This document shows positions 16,109 to 23,423 of a DNA stretch of 59,353 nucleotides, one piece after another (the stretch's first letter is position 1; every line of letters begins with the position of its first letter). Position numbers and translations under genes: made by a program. The DNA comes from Enterococcus raffinosus (lineage in GTDB: Bacteria > Bacillota > Bacilli > Lactobacillales > Enterococcaceae), in NCBI RefSeq assembly GCF_001886185.1, contig NZ_JXLA01000028.1:1-59353 (forward strand). The letters are read 5' to 3'. The notes under the pieces were generated by a model, which saw only the letters and a program-made list of their open reading frames with translations, did no database searches and had not been told where the DNA came from.

Positions 16109-17794
16109 TTATACCGTCTCCATTTCTATGATTTGAATGATTCCGTCAGACATTTTTTTTGACTCCGTTTTAAGGACTCTGAATTTAGTACCGGGCTTAA
16201 TCAAAAATTCTTGCTCATTTTCAAATCGACTAAGTTCGCTAATGTAGCCGCCAATGTTTGAGCCTTTTCGGACGTATATCTTATAAAAGACTTCTGAATA
16301 GGTCCCCCCGAACTGCTTCGTTTGAGATTCTAATAAACTGGTACTCATGAATCCATCATCGAATACCTCAACATCACTGATTTTGGGAAGTTCATCAAAC
16401 GAGCCCGCAATCCTTCGATACGTTACAAAATCTCTTTCAGGGATATATCCATTGAGAATATCAGGCAACCTTTTTGCATTTTCAATTTGTTGTCTCCGAT
16501 AGGCCTCAGGCGTACCTCTATAAAGGGGATTATTAAAATAATCTTCTGAACTAGTACGTAATATCTCATTAAACTCTTTATAGGCCGTACGGGTGTAGTC
16601 CCTAATTAATGTTTTATCATCATCAGATAAAGACTTCAGCCACTGATTATGGGATTCTTGCAAACTGAAGAATTTTCTGACTTCTGTGGATTTATCAGTG
16701 GTAAATGCCTCACCATTATTATACAACATTTGACGCTCAAGTAGTTGAGATAATTCTTTCTCATACTTGTGATATAACAATTCTATTTCATCCTCTGAAA
16801 GACTTCCCCAATCCTCATTTTCAAATTTCTCCAACTCTTTTTCGAGAAATGAAATCCGATGGCCGATTCTTTCTGGAATCATATCATTGAGAGACATTGC
16901 TTTCGAACCTAGCCAGTCATTGTAATTCTTGTAGTCGATGACTTCGTGAGACTCATTATCGCGCCGCAATGACGGTTCATACCCTTCTATAACAGAGATA
17001 GAAACGCAACGGCAATTGACATCTTCCGAAGCGACTCCAAACATGTGCGGCTGCAAAGCTCGTCGGCCGTTAACCTCGAAATACTCGTCAATTTCTCGGA
17101 CCTGTCCATCAAGTTCACGGTGATTATGGCGCGTCTTTCCGTCTAAGGTAGAAATCCATTCCTTTTTGACATACACACCTAGCTCTTTTGCATGATTCTG
17201 CGACTTCTGCCGGGCAACACCAGTCACGCGGCCTGCTTCTGTTCTAGCAATGTTCATCGCTCGTCGGTATTCAGCGCCACCGATATCAGAGATCTGTCGT
17301 GCCATTTTCTGAGTTGATAATCCCTTCCCAAAGCCCTGTATAAGCACCCTGTTAAGGTTTTTCTTCATCTTCCTCGCGTTACCCTTCAAACGGGTTGAGA
17401 GCTTACGAGAAGCGACTGGCGTATTGATAATGACACTTAACTGTTTGTCTGTCAGCATACCAAAGGCAAGCGGGATCTTTTCTGACATCTCGAACTCATA
17501 GAATAGTGAGTTATATGCCGTGTCACCGTTATAACGTAAAAAAGACCAGATAGAAGACTTCTGATCCTGTTCGACTATTCTGATTTTACGATCCATCTGA
17601 TCCCGGATTGCTTCGAGACGTTCCTTCTGTAGCTTCTTTGGAAACTTATCGTTTTCGTCAATCTCTTTCTGCAGAGCAACGATTTCTTTTGAAATATCAT
17701 CAGCCAAGCTCTTGTACATCTGATAAAGCTCTTTGCTGACATTTCGTTCAGAGGCTTGGAGAAGTTTCTCAATCTCACGTTGATAATTGTTCAA
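16109..17794 (-). CDS. Minor head protein (SPP1 gp7/Mu gpF family) fused to an ADP-ribosyltransferase domain
   Basis: A 561-residue protein. Residues about 1-270 are the phage minor head domain: helical N-terminus, then ARTEAGRVTGVARQKSQNHA and the Cys/His-rich end TRHNHRELDGQV...VNCRC. Residues about 370-560 match an ADP-ribosyltransferase exoenzyme: Arg in TYRRIAG (about 460), the STS motif in GFMSTSLL (about 484-486) and an ExE pair in ENEQEFLI (about 527 and 529), the R-S-E signature of arginine-type mono-ARTs. gp7-like proteins bind the portal and can be ejected, so the enzyme could enter the host with the DNA. The start is a TTG at 17794 after AGAGGTGAGAGCC. Confidence 0.85.
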   Translation of the reverse strand: MNNYQREIEKLLQASERNVSKELYQMYKSLADDISKEIVALQKEIDENDKFPKKLQKERLEAIRDQMDRKIRIVEQDQKSSIWSFLRYNGDTAYNSLFYEFEMSEKIPLAFGMLTDKQLSVIINTPVASRKLSTRLKGNARKMKKNLNRVLIQGFGKGLSTQKMARQISDIGGAEYRRAMNIARTEAGRVTGVARQKSQNHAKELGVYVKKEWISTLDGKTRHNHRELDGQVREIDEYFEVNGRRALQPHMFGVASEDVNCRCVSISVIEGYEPSLRRDNESHEVIDYKNYNDWLGSKAMSLNDMIPERIGHRISFLEKELEKFENEDWGSLSEDEIELLYHKYEKELSQLLERQMLYNNGEAFTTDKSTEVRKFFSLQESHNQWLKSLSDDDKTLIRDYTRTAYKEFNEILRTSSEDYFNNPLYRGTPEAYRRQQIENAKRLPDILNGYIPERDFVTYRRIAGSFDELPKISDVEVFDDGFMSTSLLESQTKQFGGTYSEVFYKIYVRKGSNIGGYISELSRFENEQEFLIKPGTKFRVLKTESKKMSDGIIQIIEMETV

Positions 17795-18011
17795 GGCTCT
17801 CACCTCTAAAAGGTTGCGATTTTCCAAGGATCAACACTTCGATCGGTACACCCTCATCAAAATATTTCAAAGCTTTTTCAAAGGTGTATCCCAAGCACAT
17901 TGCTTGATGTGCATATCTCGTTACGTATTCTAGCGCATCAATGAAACTATTGGGGGAATGCGTAGCAAGTTCGACAGCAACTGCTTCGATTTTCGCTTCA
18001 TTACTCGTCAT
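17775..18011 (-). CDS. Small hypothetical protein between portal and minor head protein
   Basis: A 78-residue protein (MTSNEAKIEAVAVELATHSPNSFIDALEYVTRYA...) of unknown function. It overlaps the portal gene end and the minor head start, so it is translationally coupled on both sides. The sequence is helical with no membrane segment. Similar small ORFs occur at this place in other enterococcal prophages, as far as I recall. Confidence 0.65.
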   Translation of the reverse strand: MTSNEAKIEAVAVELATHSPNSFIDALEYVTRYAHQAMCLGYTFEKALKYFDEGVPIEVLILGKSQPFRGESLEQLST

Positions 18012-19482
18012 TATCCTCGCCCTCTTTCGTCACGGGTTCCTTGTAGTCCTGCTCCTCTACTCGTTGCTTGATCTCATCATAATCGATTTCTAACAAGTCG
18101 CAGATGGCCTTCAACACGGTCTCATCATCAAGACGAGCTGCTGCATCCAGAAGCGTATCAAGTTCAATCTGTTTACGTTCTGCTTTGGTCTTCTCGCGTT
18201 CTTCGACTTCGGTTTCGTCGATCATCGTGTCCCGGGTAATCGTGATCTCGATATCAGATGTATCAAAAGATTTCCCATGACGCTCATTGATGTCTGCAAC
18301 GATCAGCTCCAGCATCTGCTTGACCAACTTACGCAGCCTTACTTCCATTTTGTTGCATTTTAGATCTAGTAACGTATACCGCGACTGAATTACCACATTG
18401 GTCACATTGCCATCCCCGACCTGCGACGAATCAAAGCCCATTCCAAATTTATAGATACCCTCTTTGTCGACCTTCAGTTTTTCCTTACGAGCTTCAACAG
18501 GGATATTGACGGTGTGAACATCTAACCCGCCATTCTCACCTGTTCCAACAGCGCCTCGGCTCCGAAGATTATTAATCAGTGTTTCATAACTATCCCCGGA
18601 GAAGTTTTTGACAGCAAAAAATGGCTGATCAAAGTCCTGTAAGTTATTGGACAATGCACAGGCCATTAAATCGTAGTCATCTATTAACGGTTTGATTGGT
18701 TCAAGGTCCGTTGTTTTATATTTGTTGTTGTCAAGCCGCAGGAACGGAATAAAATCCGATTTACCTAAGGCTGCACCGATCGAACGACCAAAGGCTTCGC
18801 TGGTTTTGGGATCAATTCGGGTGTCGTGGTACAACGGATTGACTTGCACATTCGGATCCAGTTTGAAGGTCTTCATATAGTCGCCTTCACTGACGAAATA
18901 CCAAACTTTCTCTTTGTCCCATAGCTCCGATCGTGTCACTCGAACAGTTTTGCCGTCTTTGTAGACATCCGTGTCATAATATCGGATGATCGCAATCAGC
19001 TTGTTGTCTGCATCGTAGATCTCGATCACTTTCAAGCTGTCAGCAACAGAAAAACTCAAGCGATCCTCGCCAAGTTTCGTATAAACGAACTCATAACCTT
19101 TCTGTGAAGCTCCTTCAACGGCTTCCTGAAGCATTAGCTGGAAGTCTTCATCGATATACTGATCAAGATAATCCTGCAATCCTTGCTGTTCTGTCGTGAT
19201 CTCGATCGGATTGGATAGCAGATATTGCGCTTTCTGATCAATCAACTCCGTCAAATAAGGATGTGGGATTTTTATGTTGCTCCGACTGGTCTCCTCATGC
19301 ATCTTGCCCTCATTGTCAACGTAGAACAGTCGAAACTTCAAAATATCGTGTTTGTACTTGTAGTAGCGGACACCCTGCCGCATTTTATCCTTATACGATG
19401 CTACTCGATCCGAGTTAACCGCCTGCTTGATTGCAGTTGCTAATGTTTTCGGATTATCTGATAGAAAATATTTTGGATCCAA
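18001..19482 (-). CDS. Portal protein (SPP1 gp6-like)
   Basis: A 493-residue protein of the SPP1 gp6-type portal family. It has an N-terminal YKDKMRQGVRYYKYKHDI segment, then TELIDQKAQYLLSNPIEI, the clip/stem region around MACALSNNLQDFDQPF and a C-terminal Glu/Lys-rich coiled tail. It forms the dodecameric DNA entry ring and docks the terminase. I chose the TTG at 19482 because AAAGGAG precedes it; the GTG three codons upstream overlaps that site. Gene order terminase-portal-gp7 is canonical apart from the inverted moron in between. Confidence 0.9.
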   Translation of the reverse strand: MDPKYFLSDNPKTLATAIKQAVNSDRVASYKDKMRQGVRYYKYKHDILKFRLFYVDNEGKMHEETSRSNIKIPHPYLTELIDQKAQYLLSNPIEITTEQQGLQDYLDQYIDEDFQLMLQEAVEGASQKGYEFVYTKLGEDRLSFSVADSLKVIEIYDADNKLIAIIRYYDTDVYKDGKTVRVTRSELWDKEKVWYFVSEGDYMKTFKLDPNVQVNPLYHDTRIDPKTSEAFGRSIGAALGKSDFIPFLRLDNNKYKTTDLEPIKPLIDDYDLMACALSNNLQDFDQPFFAVKNFSGDSYETLINNLRSRGAVGTGENGGLDVHTVNIPVEARKEKLKVDKEGIYKFGMGFDSSQVGDGNVTNVVIQSRYTLLDLKCNKMEVRLRKLVKQMLELIVADINERHGKSFDTSDIEITITRDTMIDETEVEEREKTKAERKQIELDTLLDAAARLDDETVLKAICDLLEIDYDEIKQRVEEQDYKEPVTKEGEDNDE

Positions 19483-19505
19483 GGCATTCACTCCTTTCAG
19501 TTTGG

Positions 19506-19511
19506 TATAAT
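19506..19511 (+). promoter_or_regulatory. -10 element (TATAAT) for the inverted moron
   Basis: A perfect TATAAT with an upstream TTTGG lies 28 bases before the TTG start codon of the rightward gene, in a gap between two leftward late genes. No consensus -35 is seen at 17 bases; TTCACT is closer. It would allow expression from the lysogen independent of late transcription. Confidence 0.55.
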
Positions 19512-19538
19512 TTGCTTATAGAAAGCGAGGTGAGCATA

Positions 19539-20039
19539 TTGAGATATGAAGAAGACGTAAAAATATACACTCAAGAAATTTGTCTTAACGGCCATCAAAT
19601 TGATATTAGCTCAGAATCTAATGAGGATCCTAATCCTCCGATTTATTGCGAAACCTGTGGAGAAAAAACAATTCGTACTTGTCAAAATTGCCATGAAGTA
19701 ATAGATGGTCGCCGACAGTATCCGGATGTTTACGGTATGGTTAGTGTTAGTATTCCGAGTTACTGTAGGAGTTGCGGAAAACCCTACCCTTGGACTGAAA
19801 CCGTTCTTGCAAGTGCTACGGAATTAATCGCTCTTGATACAGGCTTGTCTTCTGAAGACAAGGATCTGATAAAATCCGCAATACCTGATTTAATAGTTGA
19901 TACTCCTAAAACTCAGGTTGCTGCTGCAAAGTATCAAATAGTAATGAGCAAAGCTACAAAATTCGTGAAAGATGGCTTGTATAATCTACTCGTTGATGTA
20001 GCTTCCGAAACAGCTAAAAAGATTATCTTTCCAAGTTAA
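19539..20039 (+). CDS. DUF2321-like zinc-ribbon protein, probable lysogenic moron
   Basis: A 166-residue protein with two Cys pairs in each of two clusters: CLNGH...CETCGEKTIRTCQNCHE and a later SYCRSCGKPYPWTE. Together these make a rubredoxin/zinc-ribbon-like N-terminal half, followed by a helical C-terminal half of about 90 residues. It resembles the DUF2321 family, whose function is unknown. The start is a TTG at 19539 behind GAGGTGAG. It lies on the opposite strand between portal and terminase, with its own TATAAT and a hairpin terminator. This is the typical build of a moron expressed in the lysogen. A fitness or phage-exclusion function is possible but not shown. Confidence 0.75.
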   Translation: MRYEEDVKIYTQEICLNGHQIDISSESNEDPNPPIYCETCGEKTIRTCQNCHEVIDGRRQYPDVYGMVSVSIPSYCRSCGKPYPWTETVLASATELIALDTGLSSEDKDLIKSAIPDLIVDTPKTQVAAAKYQIVMSKATKFVKDGLYNLLVDVASETAKKIIFPS

Positions 20040-20063
20040 GCCCTTTATTTCAGGGCTTTTTTT
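20038..20063 (+). terminator. Terminator of the moron
   Basis: A 7-bp stem AAGCCCT/AGGGCTT (20038-20044 with 20052-20058) followed by a run of Ts to 20063. It begins within the stop codon of the moron and separates it from the convergent terminase gene. Confidence 0.85.
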
Positions 20064-21315
20064 AATATAGCCATCCGTTCTGCGCCTTCATGTATGGTTC
20101 CAACGCATAGCGCAAGGGGTCAATAATGTGGTTGTTCTCATCGATCGGAGTATTCAACCATTTCCCTTTTTTATCCTGCTGGTACACATATGTATTGAAT
20201 TCTTCCAGCGTTTTCTCGCATAGAGGATGAATGAAAATTTTTAGCCCCTGCATAAAGGTGATCCCGTGCTCTATCGAGTCAGGACCTTTCTTCGCTCCTA
20301 CAATTCGGGTGACTCCGCTATTCTTCAACTCCGCGATCATTTGCGGGCTCGCACTATCGGCTCGAATAACGGCTTTCATCAATTCTCGTTTTTCTATTTC
20401 TCGAACGATCTCCTTGATCAGCATTCCCTTTTTATACAGCTCATCGTAAATCCACAGCTCCCCGGCTTTCTCGTCATAGATTGCACTAGGCAACGTTGTT
20501 GGATCATTGGTAAATCCGAAATCCATGCCGTGTATGGTTAAGCCGATTTGCTTTTTCTTGACCTCTGGATCAAAGTCTCTGACCTCATAGCAGCCATCGA
20601 AGACTAGACCTTCAGCGATTCCCCAATCGCCGTCACAAACAACTCTGGCTCGCCGTGGATTGGTACGATATAGATCTGTATATCTCGATCTATCCTGCTC
20701 GTCTAACCACTCGTTATCCCGGAAAGTCGTTGTGTCACTGAAGACATCCTTTAGCTTAGTTTCCTCATCAAAAAAAGCCGCCTTCAACCAGTGATGCTCT
20801 GACCACGGGTTAAAAGTGACTGTGACTTGTTTATAATAATCCTCGGCTTCATATACCCCACGAATAGACTCGACAACAGTATCGAATTTCGCTTGGTTTT
20901 CGATTTGATACGCTTCTTCAAACCATGCCCAGCACAAAACACCGACATCGACTGTAATCGAAGTGATTTTCAATTCGTCGTCCAACCCACGAAAAAGTAT
21001 TTTCTGTCCTGTAGCTTTGACGGTGATTTCCGGTAACGATTCATTGAACTTAAACAAGTGGAATACTTTAAGCTTATGCGCTGCCCACTTAAAGTCTGTG
21101 TAGGTGGATTGCTTATTCGTATTGGAGAAGCGCCGGATCACTAATAAGTTCGCCCAGGGATATTTTAGAATATCGTGGATGTAGCAAAGAGCTGCTGACT
21201 TCGATTTTTTACTACCGCGGGATCCTTTGACAGCTCGATAGAAGTTGCGACAATGGAAAAAACGATTATATCCTTTTCCCAAAGCCTCACGCATGGAAAC
21301 TGTTGCCTCAGTCAT
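20062..21315 (-). CDS. Terminase large subunit (PBSX-type)
   Basis: A 417-residue packaging motor. An atypical Walker A (GSRGSKKSKSAA, near residue 40), Walker B in CWAWFEEA, and nuclease aspartates in GMDFGFTNDPTT and in IRADSA and HIIDPLRYAL identify the ATPase and RNase H-like nuclease domains. It is slightly shorter than lambda-type enzymes, as usual for the PBSX/SPP1 group. The ATG at 21315 overlaps the small subunit stop by eight bases. It should cut and package DNA into the head with the small subunit and the portal. Confidence 0.93.
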   Translation of the reverse strand: MTEATVSMREALGKGYNRFFHCRNFYRAVKGSRGSKKSKSAALCYIHDILKYPWANLLVIRRFSNTNKQSTYTDFKWAAHKLKVFHLFKFNESLPEITVKATGQKILFRGLDDELKITSITVDVGVLCWAWFEEAYQIENQAKFDTVVESIRGVYEAEDYYKQVTVTFNPWSEHHWLKAAFFDEETKLKDVFSDTTTFRDNEWLDEQDRSRYTDLYRTNPRRARVVCDGDWGIAEGLVFDGCYEVRDFDPEVKKKQIGLTIHGMDFGFTNDPTTLPSAIYDEKAGELWIYDELYKKGMLIKEIVREIEKRELMKAVIRADSASPQMIAELKNSGVTRIVGAKKGPDSIEHGITFMQGLKIFIHPLCEKTLEEFNTYVYQQDKKGKWLNTPIDENNHIIDPLRYALEPYMKAQNGWLY

Positions 21316-21814
21316 CGTCATCCACCGGAACATCGTCCACAAAGGTCACTTTCATGTTCGCATTCACGTCTAACTTATCGTTGAACATTCCTAAATGGCG
21401 ACCGAGCTGATCCAAAGCCTTCGCTTTGTCTGCGATCTTGACTTCTCGTTCAACGCTTTCACCGAACTCCGTCACTGATTTTTTAACCTTGATTCCTTGG
21501 ATAACTGCTAGATCGTCATCGGAAGCAAAATCCGAAACCTCTCCAGACTCCGGATCCACCAAATCTGTAACTTTGACAAAGGCGATGCGCGCCAATTCCT
21601 GCAACACGCGATCTTGATTAATGCCCGTTCGTTTAGATCGTTCTGCCTTGGCTTTGTCTACATATGCGCGAATATGAGGTTTTTTCAGGTTTTCGTATCC
21701 AATCTCTGCTGCTGAATCTGTGCTATATCCTGCACGAATAGCGGCTTGCGTGGCATTCAAGTCAATCAAATACTCATCTGCAAACAGCTGCTGCTTGGGT
21801 GTTAATTTGGCCAT
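21308..21814 (-). CDS. Terminase small subunit
   Basis: A 168-residue protein with the Terminase_2 pattern: LTPKQQLFADEYLIDLNATQAAIRAGY forms the N-terminal helix-turn-helix DNA-binding region, and the central part is a coiled coil. The C-terminus is very acidic (VPVDDDD) and contacts the large subunit in related phages. I use the ATG at 21814 with GGAAGGAG upstream; the longer reading has no ribosome-binding site and would run through a terminator hairpin. It is the first gene of the late cluster. Confidence 0.93.
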   Translation of the reverse strand: MAKLTPKQQLFADEYLIDLNATQAAIRAGYSTDSAAEIGYENLKKPHIRAYVDKAKAERSKRTGINQDRVLQELARIAFVKVTDLVDPESGEVSDFASDDDLAVIQGIKVKKSVTEFGESVEREVKIADKAKALDQLGRHLGMFNDKLDVNANMKVTFVDDVPVDDDD

Positions 21815-21841
21815 CCTGCCACACTCCTTCCTTGAAAACAC

Positions 21842-21866
21842 AAAAAAGGCACCCAAAACGGGTACC
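21842..21866 (-). terminator. Intrinsic terminator upstream of the terminase genes
   Basis: A 7-bp stem with one G-U pair (GGTACCC/GGGTGCC, 21848-21854 with 21860-21866) followed by six Us. It lies between the ArpU-like regulator and terS. It would stop early transcripts, or attenuate late ones if their promoter is upstream. Confidence 0.8.
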
Positions 21867-21895
21867 TCGAAATCTCGCTTCAATTTCACACTACC

Positions 21896-21901
21896 ATTTT
21901 A
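21896..21901 (-). promoter_or_regulatory. Candidate late promoter -10 (TAAAAT)
   Basis: On the minus strand TAAAAT lies 21 bases after TTGAAA, too far for normal sigma-70 spacing, in the only gap between the ArpU-like gene and terS. An activator-dependent late promoter is the natural guess. No experiment or consensus supports it. Confidence 0.3.
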
Positions 21902-21941
21902 ACACATAAAACCTTCGTTTTTTTTCAAACTTTTTTTAACG

Positions 21942-22466
21942 TTATTGGAAGTCGATTGCGTCAATACCAAACAAAAGGACGGACATATCTTTAATGGCGG
22001 CTCTAGTATCTCGATATACAGTCCCTTGTTCAATATTGAAAAATTCACAGATTTCCTTCACTGACATAGTATTTTCGATTAAGTATCTTTTCCTAAGAAT
22101 TTTGTATCGTCGCTGCTCCTCCACTGAGCCTCGTTTACAATGCCATTCATAGGACACCAGCATTTTATCAACATGATTCATCATTTTTAGGGTTTTCGCC
22201 CGATAGGTGCTAAGACTTTCTAGGGTTAACGATTCTAGACTAAACTCCGGATAATCCTCTGGGATACTCTGTTGTGTTGTTTCTTCGCAAAGATTTTTCA
22301 ATTTGATATAGTTTTTTAGAAGCAGTTCTGTGTTTCTCAAATTACGCTTTTTTACTTCTTTTTTCTGTTTCATAGCTTTTTTCTCATACGCTGATATTGC
22401 TTCTTGAGCAGAAGCGGCTGCAATAATCTCAAGTTGATGCTTAGTAATTCCATTTGACTTCCCCAA
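21942..22466 (-). CDS. ArpU-like phage late transcription regulator
   Basis: A 174-residue protein. The N-terminal half is a long basic helix (SAYEKKAMKQKKEVKKRNLRNTELLLKNYIKLK). The C-terminal 60 residues (EEQRRYKILRKRYL..., then SVKEICEFFNIEQGTVYRDTRAAI) form a sigma-70 region-4-like helix-turn-helix as in the ArpU/autolysin regulator family of enterococcal phages. These proteins switch on late packaging and lysis genes. It begins with a TTG behind GGAGGGAG and sits just before the late operon, the usual place. Confidence 0.8.
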   Translation of the reverse strand: MGKSNGITKHQLEIIAAASAQEAISAYEKKAMKQKKEVKKRNLRNTELLLKNYIKLKNLCEETTQQSIPEDYPEFSLESLTLESLSTYRAKTLKMMNHVDKMLVSYEWHCKRGSVEEQRRYKILRKRYLIENTMSVKEICEFFNIEQGTVYRDTRAAIKDMSVLLFGIDAIDFQ

Positions 22467-22516
22467 AACTGCTCCCTCCGATACATTGTTTTTTGTTTCC
22501 TGAATGGTAGATGCGG

Positions 22517-22747
22517 TTATTTCAAATTAAGAAATTGTATGGCATTGATACTAATTTGATTAAACGTCTTTAATCTCATGTCATCGTCATAAGCCTTGTC
22601 ATAGTATTCTCGCTTGCCTACAACATTTTCTGGTGGATTACAAATGATTTCCGGCTTAGGTAAATCAGGCATATTTACAAATACTTTAATCCCCCATCCG
22701 TAATTTATTGCCTTGTCCACATTGGCTAAAAAATCTTTTTTATTCAT
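22517..22747 (-). CDS. Small hypothetical phage protein
   Basis: A 76-residue protein (MNKKDFLANVDKAINYGWGIKVFVNMPDLPKPEIICNPPENV...). I do not recognise a domain. It has an alpha-beta composition with no cysteine pair or membrane helix. It lies in the early-to-late transition cluster between the MazG-like protein and the ArpU-like regulator. The upstream AGAGGATG is an acceptable ribosome-binding site. Confidence 0.6.
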   Translation of the reverse strand: MNKKDFLANVDKAINYGWGIKVFVNMPDLPKPEIICNPPENVVGKREYYDKAYDDDMRLKTFNQISINAIQFLNLK

Positions 22748-22785
22748 ACATCATCCTCTTTTCTTTTTCGTGATAGTGGTCGTTA

Positions 22786-23124
22786 CTAGAACTTTTTCCC
22801 ACCGTGTTTATATGGTCGAGTCTGGTTATATGCATGTTTTGCTTGAATTACGGTTTGAAGATCAATTCCATATCTTTCACAGATATCCATAATCCGAATC
22901 ACTACGTCGGCCAATTCAGCAGGCACACCTTCAAGTTTTCTATCATCGCCAGTTGTATAAATTTTATTGATCGGATAACCATTTCTTGATTCCTCCAAAG
23001 CCTCGGATAGCTCTGAGTGACATAGAGCAATTAGAGTCCCGAACTCTCTTTCTTCTTCCCACCAGCCATGTTCAATAGCATTTTTATGAACTGCTTTTTG
23101 CATAGACTTAATCGTTTTTTCCAA
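22786..23124 (-). CDS. MazG-like nucleotide pyrophosphohydrolase
   Basis: A 112-residue all-helical protein with the MazG-like metal-binding pattern: ALCHSELSEALEE in one helix and PAELADVVIRIMDICERYGID in the next (E-x-x-E and E-x-x-D type). Such phage enzymes hydrolyse nucleoside triphosphates, cleaning the nucleotide pool or altering host alarmone levels during infection. I chose a TTG at 23124 because AAGGAGGATATTAATT precedes it; the ATG at 23160 has no good site. Confidence 0.8.
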   Translation of the reverse strand: MEKTIKSMQKAVHKNAIEHGWWEEEREFGTLIALCHSELSEALEESRNGYPINKIYTTGDDRKLEGVPAELADVVIRIMDICERYGIDLQTVIQAKHAYNQTRPYKHGGKKF

Positions 23125-23176
23125 AATTAATATCCTCCTTTGTTTCTTCCGATAACTCACTTTTTGTAAGTCCCTT

Positions 23177-23368
23177 TTAATCTTCGAGTCTATTAGTAGT
23201 TATTGTGAACATTCTTCCTGATTCTCTTAATGCCCCACTGAAAGCTTCCACACCATCAAAACCTATATCTAATGCATCCTCGAAACCTTCATCATCTCCG
23301 TACAAAATACTGTCAATAATTAATGCAATATCTTCCGCACTAATCATTGCTTTCTCCATTTTTCCCAT
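23177..23368 (-). CDS. Small acidic hypothetical protein
   Basis: A 63-residue acidic protein (MGKMEKAMISAEDIALIIDSILYGDDEG...). The start is supported by AAGGAGGAAATAAT. No family recognised. It lies between the SNF2-like helicase and the MazG-like gene, and its composition (rich in D, E, F and I) would fit a small binding protein or inhibitor. Confidence 0.58.
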   Translation of the reverse strand: MGKMEKAMISAEDIALIIDSILYGDDEGFEDALDIGFDGVEAFSGALRESGRMFTITTNRLED

Positions 23369-23423
23369 ATTATTTCCTCCTTGATAGCCCCAACTACTGG
23401 AGCTTTTTCCTTCATACCTTCCT

